A stretch of 64,000 nt of DNA from Diplocarpon mali (lineage: Eukaryota; Ascomycota; Leotiomycetes; Helotiales; Drepanopezizaceae): the NCBI GenBank assembly GCA_024741835.1, contig JAENRP010000065.1:1-64000 (forward strand). The letters are read 5' to 3'. Made by a program: the position numbers and the translations under genes. Within the stretch, counting starts at the first letter, position 1. Each line of letters starts with the position of its first letter. Under the pieces are notes generated by a model. The model saw only the letters and a program-made list of their open reading frames with translations. It searched no databases and was not told where the DNA came from. Shown piece by piece: positions 34,077 to 47,460 of the stretch.

Positions 34077-36600
34077 AATCCTTACTCTAAAGAACCAGGA
34101 GATATCTCCCATAATAGTAAGCTCGTACGCCCTCTTTAGGTCTTTAATCAAACGAGTCGCCCGATCTAGGTTAAAGGCCTTATATAATACTTGAATATCG
34201 TTAATATAAAACGCTATAAAGACTATACAATCCTTTATTATGAAAATACAAGGCTCCTCGCCTAGTGGCTCGAGTTAAAGGCCCTTAAGCGTTCCTGCGA
34301 AGTTCCTATACTATAGCGCTAAAGAGTCTTTCAGCCTATAGAGCGCGCGGTCCAGTTCTACTACTATACTAAGGCGCTTAAAGCCATCTAGTAGGAAGCA
34401 TATAACTAGAGTACTCCTTAGGTCTTTAAGAGCGTTAATAAACGCGTTAATAATATCGAACAACTTTACTTCTATATTAAAGTATATAGCAAGCGCTATT
34501 AATACCTTAAAAGACCTTGCTATAAGTATAGCTACGTAAGTTAAGAAAATTAAAGCTTTATTTTAAAGATCCTCTTATATAATTAGCTATAATCGGCACT
34601 TTAAAAGCTTGCTAAAGCTATTGACCTTATAGGTAAAAACCTATTTTAATAGTATTAGCAAGGGCTTTAAATAGTCCTTTTATATAATTCTTTACCAACT
34701 TTGGGATTTTAGATTCCTAATCTCTTAGTGCCTTCCTTCTTTAAATCGTTTGCTAAAAGGGTGCTTCTCTAAGTCTAGCTATCCTTTCGAAGGCTTTAGT
34801 AGAGAGCCTTAGTACTATAGGCAGTTAAGAGATTGCGCTCTATCCTTTGCCTAACTATTAACTATAGCTTTAATAACTATATAAACTATTAAATAGTCCT
34901 TCCTATCTTTCCTTATCTATTCGTTTGCTTAAAAGGTTAATATCAACTCTTATATATATAAAGAGCAAGGTAAATTAATATTACTTTAAAAGAGTATATA
35001 CTTTAAAGTAGTAGTATATACTTTTAAAGTCTCCTATTACTTAATACTTAAGCGTCTTATCCTCTTTTACTTAAAAAGAAGGAGTTCCTCCTTGCGCTTT
35101 TCTCTATAGGTCTCCTCTTTTATTTTTATTATTATTAAAGGTTCCTTTAAAAGTCTAAGTAGCTCTATCTCTTAAGCCTATAGTCTTTAAGCTAGTATTA
35201 CAACTTAAGGTATTATATTATTAAGGCCTATTCCTTTTATTAAGTTGCTTCTTATAAGACTGTTAAAGCTCTTTCCAGATCTTAATAGCAATGCCTCTAG
35301 CCTTTTACCAAAATTTACTAAGGTTTGCCTTTATAATTAAAGACTCTATTTTAAAGCCTTTAAGCTATTTCTATTTCTATATAGAATAGCGGCTAAAGAT
35401 CTGCTAATTGCTTTATAAAACTTATCTTTAAAGACTCTTTTAAAGTCGTCTATAGTTCCTTCTTTAATAGGGCCTCTATAGGGAATTATTACACTTAAGC
35501 TCTAGTCGCCATTTGCCTTTTTAAAGATTAGCAAAATAGCTTTTAATTCGCTTGCTTCTACTCTTAAGTTTCTAAGTAGTTCTCTTAAAGAATTTGGATT
35601 TAAGTTAAGGCCTTTTATATTATTAGTTAAAGGCTATAGAGTAGCATTAATTTATAATATAAGCTCTTTTTATATAGCGGCTTCTTCTATAGCGATTGCA
35701 TTCGGCCTTGCGATAAGCTCCGATTCCTTAAAAATGCCTTTAAACTTAGCGTCCTAAGCTCCCTCTCCCTCTCTAATTAATTAAAGGGTTATCTTAAGTT
35801 CTTAGCGCGATATAGGATTTGCGCGCTTAGCTTTTAGACTATAGAAGAGAGACTTATCGAATTCGATATTATAAGTTATTATTACTTACTAAAGTATAGG
35901 AACCTAGATTCTATAAACATTAAAGGTAATATATCTAATTAAGTAACGTAAGTGCCCTTATAGTTTAATTTTAAAGGTTCGGCAGTCCCTTTCTACCTCC
36001 CTCTCTTTAATTAAAGGATATACGCAAGCACTATATATATAAACGCGACTCTAGTCAGGCTTTAAACTTACTATTATCTACTTAATAAGTAGCAGCTTAT
36101 AAAATCGAACATACTACTTAAACTAACTATAAAGAGCCTTACTTAATAAGATCATCTTTTTCCTAATAAGTAAGGAGATATTATAAAGGTATATAGTAGC
36201 CTTTATAACCTTTAGCCAAAGGCTTGCTAAAAGCTTAGCATAGATCCTCATTTTAATAAAGTATTTAATTAACTCCCTTCCTACTTGCTCTACGCCTTTA
36301 TTAGGTTAATATATATAGGCAGGAGTAAGCTTTAAATCGATTCCCTTTTCTTTTACCTATCTTTAATACTTTATAAAAGAGTCTTCCTTTAAGGAGATTA
36401 CTAAAGTATTATTATCTTACCTAATCTTGCAAATAGAAAGCCTATATTAGCGTTTTACTTATACTTTAAAGGCCTAAAGGACCTCTATAACTATATCTTT
36501 GCCCTTCGATCTTAATAGGAATATCTAAAGTATACTACTATACTTATCCTTAATTAAAAGAACCTATAAGCAACTATTATATAAGTTGTTTAAAAAGTTA
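34077..36600 (-). pseudogene. Copia A3 integrase and RT
   Basis: Antisense pol. RT lies from 34077 to about 35200, with the active site as Y-I-N-D at about 34195-34206 (first Asp lost). Integrase lies at about 35480-36600, antisense to the A2 integrase. Sequence at 35459-35472 (CCTCTATAGGG) shows the intact site into which GB copy 2 inserted in A2. Stops throughout. Together with A2 it allows the whole A pol to be followed. Confidence 0.82.
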
Positions 36601-38760
36601 AAGAGATCTTAAGAGATCTTAAAAAAGGGCCTTAAAGATCAGTTCTTAAAGGTAGCGCAAGAGATAACTTGCCTAGCAGACGCTACTGCGTATATAAGGC
36701 ATTCTAGCCTTTGTATTCCCTTGATTTTTACTCCCTTAATGCACTTGATTAGCACTTAAAGAGCCTTTGCGCCTAGGTAGCTAGCGCGAAGGTACTATAT
36801 ATATATATTATCATCCTATACCTTAGTAGGCGTAAAGCTAGATTAGAACCTATTATAAAGTATTATCTTAACTATAGGAAATGCTATTAAAGTAAAGAAG
36901 TCATATTAAAGTATATTTAAGAGATTCAAATAGTTAATAGGCTTATATTTAAAGAAAACGAGATTATAGCAACGCTTTAACTAAGCTTGCTTTATAGAAT
37001 CTGCAATGCTCTTAAAGCGCAAAGTAAGGTCTACCTTAAAGTACTAAAAACCCTTATCTGCAAGGAGCCTCTTTAAGATAATATTAGTAATAAACTCCTT
37101 TATAATAGCAATATTACGCAGTATTATCCCTATAAGAGAGCTATTACACTATAGAAAAGAGTCTACTATATATCTATTACCTCTTTTAATAATTAAGAGT
37201 CTTAAGGTACCTACTTTAATATATTACTATAAGTCGCTAGAAGGCTTAAAGGTACTTGCGATAAGTAAATCCTTCGAATTAATAATATAAGTAGCCGCGC
37301 AATTATTAAAGAGCATACTTAAAGAGAGCGGGTAGCGTTTTAGCTTAAAAAGGTAGTAAATGTTGAATAATTCTTCAAAAGCGTCAAAGGCAAAGGGATC
37401 TATTATTATAAAGACTAGTAAGTTCTCCCTTTTGCTTAAACCATCCTCTTTAAAGGCTAAAGCCTTTCCCTTAAATTTGTCAATTGCTATTACTATAATG
37501 TTATTCTCCTTAAGCTATACTTAAAGACCCTTGAACTAGTCTCTTGCATTTAACGCCTTTCGTATTTATAAGACCTCCTCTTATAAAGGGAGAGCCTTTA
37601 TATTTTCCTTACGCCTATCTATAGTATATAACAGTTTCCAATAGTCCTAGGGCTTCTAATAGTGATTAGTAAAGCCTTTATAAGGGCACTTAGGCCTGAT
37701 CTCCCTTTTAAAGCTTATAAAGCGATTTCAGAAGCTGCTTGCTAAAGCCTGCGAAAGGGTTTCGGCATTTAAGAGAGACTCTTAAGTAGCAAAAACTGCT
37801 AGCCCTTTATTATTAATCGCTCTATTAGATTTAATATTAGCTAAGGCGCGGCTTAGCTGTATTAGGTTATGCTTATATAAGGTTCCTATCTACTTATTAG
37901 TAATTATTTCCTCCTTTAAGCGGGTTGCCTAATTTAGATTAATTTTTATTACAACTAAGTTTAAAAAGTCAATTACTCTTAGTCTCCCTTTGATCTTAGG
38001 AAGATTGTATTACTCTACTAGGCGGTATGCCTCCTACTACTCCCGGATTTACTACTAAGTGTTAGTTCTCTTAGTCTTGCCTTAGCGTAGTACATTATGG
38101 TACTAGAGCCTTATTTAAGATTAAATAGCCTTATTAAAAGGTGCAATATCATACTTTAAAATAGATACTAGGCCTTAGAGTAAGAGTTGCTAGTTTACTA
38201 AATTAGCATATAGGTTATTAGCAGTAGTTCCACTTATAAGAGTATTTCTATTAGGTATTAAAGAGGAGAGCTTCTTAGCTTGGATTTAAGCTTAAGCTAT
38301 TATAGAAGCTAGAAGCGTTCTATCAATAGTCTTAGAGACCTATTTTAATAGTAGTTTGTAGTATTTGCATTAGGTCTTCTAAGTCTTTTTGCGTATAAGG
38401 TACTCCTTTATTAGGATTTTATATTTATCTTTAATATCTTTATAAGAAGCTTATAAAGGAAGAGCCTTTGATAAATCTCTTAAGGGAAAGTAGGCGTAAA
38501 TCTATTCGGCTAGAGTAGCTGCATACTCTTTATATAACCTTGCGTATATTATGCAAAGGTTGGCTGTTTCCAATTCTATAAGCTCCTATATAAAGGGAGC
38601 TTAAGGCTTAGTCTCTATAATTGACTTAAATAAAAGTCTCGGATCGGCAAAAATGGTAATATTATAAAGCTTAGTAAAAAATATATATTTACTAAACTAC
38701 TTTACTTAAGAGGCAGAGGTATTAAAGTAAGGCTTAAAGATGCTTAAAGCGTTAGATATA
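36601..38760 (-). pseudogene. Copia A3 gag-protease-preintegrase
   Basis: Heavily mutated version of the A4 gag region. The start codon is ATA (38760-38758) instead of ATG. The protease site reads N-N-C-A-A-T-Y near 37290-37312, so the catalytic Asp is Asn and the His is Tyr. The pre-integrase region is around 36600-36860. Comparison with 1-1991 shows nearly all differences are C-to-T or G-to-A. Confidence 0.82.
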
Positions 38761-38964
38761 TTAAATAGAGTCTAGTAAAAAAGGTTAGGTATATAAATGA
38801 AGTTTGCAAATAAGGTTCGATCGGAAAATAGAGATTTATTAATTGAAAATAAAAGTCCTTTAAGTTGTCTTAAATACTCGAAAAGTCAGTTAAGAGCTTA
38901 AAGGGCCCTTTAGCCGGTTGTATGCAAAGAGAAAGCATATTAAAGTGCTTATAGGGCATATAAC

Positions 38965-39161
38965 TATAGTGCAGTCGGCTAGAGGGCCTTTATTAGGTCG
39001 CTTAAGAGGCTTGCAAAAGTAGGGGAAGATGATTGATTATATTATTATCTAGTATATATATGGTAAGGAGACTTCGGAAAGAAAAGAGAGAGTCTATGAC
39101 TTAGCAGAGTCATATAGAGGGTCTTTAGAATAAGTGGAGACTCCGCCCATTCCGCACGACA
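38965..39161 (-). repeat. 5' LTR of Copia A3
   Basis: 197 bp, minus orientation (TATAGTGCAG...GCACGACA on +). Only lightly mutated, unlike the body of A3. Confidence 0.92.
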
Positions 39162-42085
39162 AGTAATATTAGTTACTATTAAAAGGAAAAAGGCGAAAGG
39201 TACGCAAATCTAGCTAGAGTTATTACTTTAAAGGTAGATACTATCTTCTTCTACTTGCGTTCTATTACGCATTATAATTAAGGTAAAACCGGAGTATAAT
39301 TAGTATTTTAACTATAATTAGATAATAGTATAATAATATATAAAATACAATTATATTAAACTTCTTTCAAACCCTATTAGGGCGTAGAGCAATATTTAAA
39401 TAATATTAGGAAATAATTAAAAGAGGACTATTAATACTATAGAATCTAAGGTAACCTTAGATACTAAAGGACTTTAAAAGGGATATAAGACCTTAAGAGG
39501 ATCAACTTAATAAAGAGGCCTTTAAATTAAAAGACCTATATATAAAGAACTTTCGAAAGATACTATAAGATAGTAAGAGGAGAGGGCTATACCTTACCAA
39601 GGACTTTTAAAAGGAGTTCTAAGATTGGATAGTTAGCGATTTTAAATCGCTAGATAAAGACGTCTAACGACGCTTAAAGGATAACCTTTAATACTATAGA
39701 GTATACGTTTAGCGTAAGAAGGGCGTTTCAATCGGCTAAGCACTTTTTAATATAGTATACTAAGAAGGAAATGAATAGTTAAAAGACTAATTAGAATTAT
39801 AGACTTAAGAAGTATTAAACTCAATTATAGTATAATCTCCGAGATATGGAATAAGGTCTATTTTAAAATTTGCTAAATCTATACAAATAAGCGAGATACC
39901 CGCTTAAAGGATTACTATAGCTAAATAGGAGATCCTATACTAAGATTTGCTTTAGTAAGGATACCTTAGATATAATAATAATACTTCGTAAGATAACTTA
40001 TATAAAGTAAATACTTTAAGATAAACTATTAAATAATATAACCTTAAAAGAATACTATATTAACCTTAGTTAGGACGAACTTTAGTTATATAATACTTAA
40101 ATATCCTAAATCTAATATTAATACTACTAATCTAATTAAAAGGTGGATTATTGCTACCCTTTGCTATAAAGAGGGGTTTAAAAGCACTTTTAAACCTAAA
40201 TTAAAGTAATATTCAACTATTTTAGTATATTATAAAACCTTTAACTTTAAATTAGGCTAAAACTCTTATAAATCGAAATAAGATATATATTAAGGAAACT
40301 TAATATTTAAATAGTAAAGATCACTTTAATAAGAAGCTTTATATATTCGCCAATTTATACTAAAGAGCCTTTATAGACTAAAGTATATAATATAAAGTAT
40401 TCCTATCTATACTATAAGATTTAGCCTTAACCTACTATTATTAATACTTATAAAATAAGAACTTTAATTTTGCCAACTTAATAAAGGCTATTCGCACTAA
40501 TCATAAGATTAAAGAAAGAAGTAGTAGATTCTTAAAAAGGTAGTTTTAATTAATATTTAACCTATTTTAATAAGAGAACTATTAAAGGGGGAAACCAATC
40601 CTAACCTAACTTAAGACTTATACTAAAGAGCTATAAAACTTGCAATTAGGCCTATATATTAATATAAGGAACGATCGATCGATTAAAGATAGACTTATAT
40701 AAGGTGTTTTTAAAAACCAACTATTTTAAATAGCACTTTTTAAGCTATTAGTAACATTCCTAGCCCTATTAGATAGTTTATAAGCTTACGCAAGGGTAGT
40801 TGATTAAGATAGACTATTTAAATCCTACTACCTTAATTCAGCTATTAATAGATCTTAATATCATTTAGCTAAAGAGCAAAGGCAATCTACTACGCACTTT
40901 TCAAATAGAAAGATAAAGTTTACTTAAGGTAATAAAAGAGGAATAACCTTTTAATTAAAACTAGGCTATATAAGGTATATTATATATTAGAAAAAGGACT
41001 ACTATAGTAGCAAGTATTTAAAAGAAGAAAGAGCCGCTTAAAAGTCTTATTATATAGCAAGCTAATAAGCTAAAGGGTATAAGCTAATAGATAAAATATA
41101 TAAGGTATACCTTTTATAAAAGGAAAACGGAATATATTTAAAAGGTAATAGGACTAAAAAGGAGGAATAGGAAACGTCTTTAAAAGAGGAGGATTAAGCA
41201 ATTAGCGACCCTAAGGATAGTAATATCAACTTTACTATAATATTCTTAGCTACTAATAAGGAATATGACTTAAGAACTATACTTAACTAGCTTAAAAAGC
41301 AAAAGGCTAAATACCTTTTAATAATAAGGGATAATAAACCCGTATAAACGGACCTTAAGGTATTTACAATTTAATAGACGGATCAGTTCTTTTAAAGATT
41401 TGTAATCGATATAAGCGCTTTAAATAAATATATAAAAGAAATTAACTAATTTAAAGTCTTATAAAATATATAAGATATAATTTTAGCTCTACTTAGCATT
41501 AAAAACATAAAATTACCTTTAAGATAGGTTTGCAAAATGCAATTAATAAGACAACTATTCGAATACCGGTAGGCTTTATTAAGTTCTTAATTATAAAGGC
41601 AGATATACTATTTTTAATCTATTTGCAATAACTTAATAAAATAGGAGCTAAATATAATAATCTGCGCAATTTGCTTATAATCGGTAAAGAGAAATACTTA
41701 ATTATTAGAAAATATAAGTACTTATAACTCCTATTTAATATAATAGAGTAACTTCTAATAACTTTAAAGGGTATAATCAATAAATGCCACTTAATAGAAA
41801 TAGAGATTCGAAGGCTATATAAAAGATTCGAATATCGTTTAGTAAAATACTTTAAATACCTTTTAAACTAGGCCAGTTATAATATAGACTTTAATATTAT
41901 GGTAAAAGTAGAGGAAATATACTAATACTGCTAACTCTACGCTAATGCCCTTTATAGATTCTAATTCAAGCTATAAGATAATATCGACTTCAATTATACT
42001 ATATATATTAATATTGCTTAGTTTAATAGAAGGAATGCCCTTTATATAATTAACGAAGCGACGGGATTTAAAGCCTCAAGGTTCT
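39162..42085 (+). pseudogene. Copia H1, gag to pre-integrase, interrupted
   Basis: Leader, gag, protease and part of the integrase region of Copia family H, homologous to 43785-46700 in H2. The protease site near 41400 reads D-I-S-A (family D-[TS]-G-A). The C-terminal part stops in G-F-K-A-[ST]-R-F-L at 42085, where chromovirus K inserted (flank GTTCT). The left end is cut by Copia A3; its own 5' LTR should lie outside the window. No usable frame remains. Confidence 0.8.
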
Positions 42086-42342
42086 TGTTACGACTTGCTC
42101 TGGAGCGTACAGAGGGGCGATAATCGAGTAACGCGGACTATATTACCTCAAGAGGTACGCTATATAATAGAGAAGAAAAGATAAAGAGGAGAGAGTCTTT
42201 AATAAAGCTCCTCTAGAATAAGTACAAGTACTTTACTAGCGTGCACGTGATCTAGCTACCTTACTACCTTAGCGTGCACCTGACTTCTTATAGCCTTAGC
42301 GACATATGATATAACCGTGTATATAATACAGCTATAATACTA
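42086..42342 (-). repeat. LTR of chromovirus K
   Basis: 257 bp, TGTTACGACTTGC at left; on the minus strand it follows a polypurine tract CAAAGAGAGGGGG (complement of 42343-42355), making it the 3' LTR of K. Markedly less mutated than its surroundings. Contains a short direct repeat AGCGTGCAC at about 42239 and 42281. Confidence 0.8.
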
Positions 42343-43362
42343 CCCCCTCTCTTTGAAAAACTGCGCCTGCGTAGTTGTATCTATATGTTTATTATCCTTA
42401 AGTTCCTTATAATCGTCAACTCTGTTATTATATGACCTAAGCTAGCTTAATAGCGCTTTTAGTAGCCCTTTAGCTTAAGGGTTATTTAAATGGAAAACTC
42501 GAATAGTATATAGCGCTATTATAGCGTTAGAGTATAAGTACTATTTAATGTCTTTGTCAGCTCCCTTCTACTTAATCTAATACTTAAGCTTCTTAGCTTA
42601 AATACAGGATCCGATTACTTCTTCTATCTCCTATTCCTCTTATTCTAATAGTACTTTAATTAAAGTAAGAGGTTCCCGAACTTAGCCTAGTAGGAGGTTG
42701 GGAACGTATTTACGCAATAAGTAGGAGTGAAATATAAGGTAGATCGAATAGAGCGAATTAGGCAATTATAGCTTCCAGCTTTCCCTTAGCTTTTCTAATA
42801 CTTTTACTAAGCCGTACCACTTATTAAAGAGCTTTCTGCTCAGCCGGTCTAGTTTCCAATTTTTAATACTAATTAGCATATTATTTTTAATAGTCCAATC
42901 AACTGACTAGTAGTAGAGGTTTATAAGCCGTTTCATTTTAATCTATTATACTTAAAGAGATAATTAAGCAAATTAGACTACTTTTTAAGCTCTAGTAGCT
43001 ATACAAAGCGCCGTTTTATAATTTAATCGCTTAATTGCTATCCGTAGAGGCTTTAAGTTAATTAAATTCCAAAAGGAGCAAGCTTTATAGCCGTTTAGTA
43101 CTTAGAAAAGGGAAATTTGCCTTAGGGATTCGTAAGGTAAGGTCAATTAGGCAATATCTGTTAAAGGCAAGAGACGACTCTAATTGTTTTAATAGTATAA
43201 GTAGAATAGTCTAAGGCATTATTTTAAGTATTAATTTATAATCTTAATTTAGCCGTCGAAGTTAGGGTTATAGGCTATAATTAGCTTAACTTTTATATTA
43301 AGTATCTAATAAAGCTCTTTTTAAAAGGAAGAGACGAATTAGGCGCCTCTATTTAATAGAAT
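42343..43362 (-). pseudogene. chromovirus K integrase C terminus with chromodomain
   Basis: Minus-strand end of a Ty3/gypsy chromovirus Pol. Around 42720-42880 it reads as the GPY/F-like region (K-L-D-R-L-S-x-K-L then W-Y-G, later F-H-S-x-L-L-R-K-Y). Around 42480-42650 a chromodomain relic appears (E-E-V-I-G-S-C-I, K-L-K-Y-x-I-K-W-K-G, Y-S-N-A). Chromodomains target integration to heterochromatin. The upstream part of integrase continues at 51357 beyond Copia H2. RIP stops abound. Confidence 0.75.
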
Positions 43363-43661
43363 TGTTGGTACGCAGATTCTTATGCAAGAGGCAAGCTGCC
43401 CTTATTCCTAAGGTCATCCTACACAGCTATACCATATGCGATATAAGGGGTTTTATATGTATTTCAGACGGCTATTCAGCTAGAAGACTTTAGAAGGATA
43501 TCTATATACGGTTAGGAGGGACTATAGGAGGGAGGATATATATAAGTATAAAGGTACTATCTCAATTATATAAAGATAGATAGATATTATAATAGATTCT
43601 TCTTAATAATAAGTACTCAACTATATTTATATAAATATTAATTACTAGTATAGAACCTATA
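43363..43661 (+). repeat. 5' LTR of Copia H2
   Basis: TGTTGGTACGCAG...AGAACCTATA; the less mutated of the pair. Confidence 0.92.
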
Positions 43662-46010
43662 CTAATTAATAGTAGCACCTTTACTATAAATAGCAAGGTT
43701 ATTAAACTAAAGAATTCTTTCTTAATTTAAAGAGTACTTGATTGTATTTCTAGCTTACCTTAAATACTAACCTAAATATATAAAGTAATATCAGTTACTA
43801 TTAAAAGGGAAAAGGCGAAAGGTATGCAAATCTAGCTAGAGTTATTACTTTAAAGGTAGATACTATCCTCTTCTACTTGCGTTCTATTACGTATTATAAT
43901 TAGGGCAAAACCGAAGTGCAATCGGTATCCCAACTATAATTAGATAATAGTATAATAATATATAAAATACGATTATATTAGACTTCTTTTGGACCCTATT
44001 AGGGCGTAGAGCAATATCCGGATAATATTAGGAAATGACTAAGGGAGGACTATTAATACTACTTAATCTAAGGCAACCTTAGACACTAAGGGACTTTAAA
44101 AGGGATATAAGGCCTTAAGAGGATCAACTTAGCGAAAAGGCCTTTAGATTAAAAGACTTATATATAAAGAACTTCTAAAAGATACTATAAGATAGTAAAA
44201 GGAGAGGGTTATACCTTGCTAAGGACTTCTAAGAGGAATTTTAAAATTAGATAGTTAGCGATTTTAAATCGCTAGATAAGGACATTCGATAACGCTTAAG
44301 GGACGACCTTTAGTACTATAGAGTATATGTTTAGCATAAGAAGGGCGTTTCAATCGGCTAAGCACTTTTTAATATAGTCTATTAAAAAGGGAACGAGTAG
44401 CTAAAAGACCAGCTAGAATTACAGACTTAAGAAGTACTAAACTCAGTTATAGCATAATCTCTGAGATATAGAATAAGATCTACTTTAGAATTTGCCAAAT
44501 TTATATAAATAAGCGAGCCACTCGCTTAAAGGGTTACTATAGCTGAATAGGAGATACTATGCTAAGACTCGCTTTAGCAAGGATACTTTAAATATAATAA
44601 TAATACTTCGTAAGATAACCTATATAAAGCGGATACTTTAAGATAAACAATCAAATGATATAACCTTAAAAGAATACTATATTAACCTTAGTTAAGACGA
44701 ACCTTAATTATATAATACCTAAAGATCCCGAATCTAATACTAATACCGCCGATTTAATTAAGAGACGGATTATTACTACCCTTTGCTATAAAGAGGGGTT
44801 TAAGAGTGCTTTTAGACCTAAAGTAGAGTAACGCTCAACTATCCTAGTATATTATAGAACCTTTGACTTTAGATTAGGCTAAAACTCTTATAAATCTAAG
44901 TAAGATATATACTAAGGAAACTTAGTACTTAAGCGGTAGAGATCACCTTAATAAAAAGCTTTATATATTCGCCGATTTATACTAAAGAGCTTTTATAAAC
45001 TAGAGTATATAGCATAAAGCGTTTCCTTTTATATTATAAGACTTAGCCTTAACCTACTACTATTAGTACCTATAAAATAAGAACTTTAAGTTTGCTGACT
45101 TAGTAGAGGCCATTCGGGCTAATTATAAGACTGAAGAGAGAAGTAGTAGATTCCTAAGGAAGTGGTTTCGGCTGACATTTGACCTATTCCGATAAGAAGA
45201 CTATTAAAGGAGGAAACCGATCCTAACCTAATTTAAGAACTATGCTAAGGAGCTATAAAACCTACAATTAGGCCTATATACTAGTATAAGGAACGATCGA
45301 TCTATTAGAGATAGACTTATACAAGGTATTTCCGAGAATCGGCTATTCCAAATAGCACTTTTTAAGCTATTAGCAACGTTCCTAGCCCTATTGGATAGCT
45401 TATAAGCTTACGCAAGAGTAGTTGCTTAGGACGGACCATTTAAACCCTAGTACCCTAGTTCAGCTACTAATAGACCCTGATATTATTTGGCTAAGGAGCA
45501 AGGGTAATCTATAGCGCACTTTTCAAATAGAAAGATAAAGTTTGCCTAAAGTAATAAAAGAGGAATAACCTTCTAACTAAAACCAGGCTATATAGGGTGC
45601 ATTATATATTAGAAAAAGGACTGCTATAGTAGCAAGCACTTAAAAGAAGAAAGAGCCGCTTAGAAGTCTTGCTATATAGTAAGCCGATAAGCCGAAGGCT
45701 ATAAGCTAATAGATAAAATATATAAGGTATACTTAGCTTAAAAGGATAATAGAGTATATTTAAAAGGTAATAGGACTAATAAGGATAAATAAGAAACGTC
45801 TTTAAAAGAGGAGGACTAAGCAATTAGCGACCCTCAGGATAGTAATATCAACTTTACTATAGTATTCCTAGCTTTTAATAAGGAATATGACTTAAGAACT
45901 ATGCTTGACTAGCTCGAAAAGCAGAAGGCTAAATACCTCTTAATAATAAGGGTTAATAAACTGATACAAACGGACCTTAAGGTATTTATAATCTAATAGA
46001 CGGATCAATT
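43662..46010 (+). pseudogene. Copia H2 leader and gag
   Basis: Short leader then a gag-like region, aligned along its length with H1 (39162-41390). No intact frame and no clear zinc knuckle, so assignment rests on position before protease and on the second copy. Confidence 0.65.
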
Positions 46011-47460
46011 CTTCTAAGGATTCCTAATCGATATAGGCGCTTTAAATAAAAATATAAGAGGAATTAATTAATTTAAAGCCTTGTAAAATATATAGGACGC
46101 AGTTCTAGCTCTACTTAGCGCTGAAAAGTATAAAATTACCTTTAAGGTAGGTTTGCGAAATGCAATCGGCAAGATAACTATTCGAATACCAATAGGCCTT
46201 ATAGAGTTCTTAATTATAAAGGTAGATATACTGTTTTTAGTCTACTTATAATAACTCGATAAAATAGGAGCTAAATATAATAATCTACGCAATTTGCTTA
46301 TAATCGGTAAGGAGAAATACTTAATTATTAGAAAATATAAGTACCTATAGCTCCTACTTAATATAATAGAGCAACTTCTAATAACTTTAAAGGGTATAAT
46401 CAATATATGCTACTTAATAGAAATAGAGATCCGAAGGCTATATAAAAGATTCGGATATCCTTTAGTAAAGTGCCTTAAATACCTCTTAAACTAGGTTAGT
46501 TATAATATAGACTTTAGTATTATAGTAAGAGTAAGGGAAATATACTAATATTATTAACTCTACGCTAATGCCCTTTATAGATTCCGATTTAAGCTATAAG
46601 ATAATATCGACTTCAATTATACTATATTTATCGATATTGCTTAGTTTAATAGAAGGAACGCCCTTTATATAATTGATAAAGCAATAGGATTTAAAGCTAC
46701 AAGGTTCTTATAAAAGGGAATAAGAGCACATTCGGCCGACGCAGTATTTCGAGCCCTTAAATTAGCTTAGCTAAATACGTATATTAGACCTCCTGATTTT
46801 ATAATATATAACTATAGTACTAACTTCAACTTAGCAAAATTTAAAAGCTTTCTAAGATCTATAGGAATAACCTCTAAACTGGTTCCTATAGAGGCGTACC
46901 ACTTTATTAGCAAGGTCGAATGGTATTATTATCCTTTAAGATAGGCCTTTGAGATAATAACGGCTAAATACCCCCGATTAAGCGATAATAAAAGGCTGCA
47001 AATAGCTATTAAAGCAGTTAACGATATAGTAGGGCCTAATAGGATAATTCCTACCCTGCTTATTTTTAAGGTATATTCGAGGCTAATTAAACTAGATCTA
47101 TTAAATCTATTAATAGAATAAAGGGTAGTAATAATTAAAAAGGCTATAAAGGAAGTTAGGAAGATTTATACTACTTATAAGGTTAATAATGCTTTAGGTA
47201 TAAGGAATAGCCTTAGAACCACTTATATCTACGATTTAAGGCTAAAGGACCTAGTATTAGTATATTAGGAGAAGGAAGGATAGATAGGCCTATTCGAGTT
47301 CCTAGGCTTAGAGAACGAAACTTATATAGTCAATATTAGCGGTAGAATAAGGCACTTTAGATCGATAAGCGTACGTTTATTTAAAATCGATAATAAAGAA
47401 AACTGCTTAAAGGAAACTAAAGGAACTGAACTTAAGGATTAAATGACTATCGAAAGGGAG
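46011..47460 (+). pseudogene. Copia H2 protease and integrase
   Basis: The protease site D-I-G-A at 46030-46041 keeps the catalytic Asp. Pre-integrase follows near 46430 with R-R-L-Y-K-R-F-G-Y-P (family H-x-R-F-G-H, both His now Tyr). Integrase has F-I-D-I-A-Q-F-N near 46625 (first Asp kept) and Y-N-Y-G-T-N-F near 46805 (second Asp changed to Asn). The third acidic residue lies in the ..I-S-K-V-E-W-Y.. block near 46905 (Glu kept). Order protease-integrase-RT is that of Ty1/Copia. Confidence 0.82.

Larger units (their letters stand above)
34077..39161 (-). mobile_element. Copia element A, copy A3, 3'-truncated in window
   Basis: Reads on the minus strand: 5' LTR (38965-39161), leader, gag, protease, pre-integrase, integrase and RT up to 34077, where A2 has inserted. 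The rest of RT, RNase H and the 3' LTR should lie left of the window. It is the heavily RIP-mutated counterpart of A4 (1-2394 aligns with about 36770-39161). It sits in the leader of Copia H1: the right flank AGTAATATTAG continues as in H2 near 43790. Confidence 0.88.
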
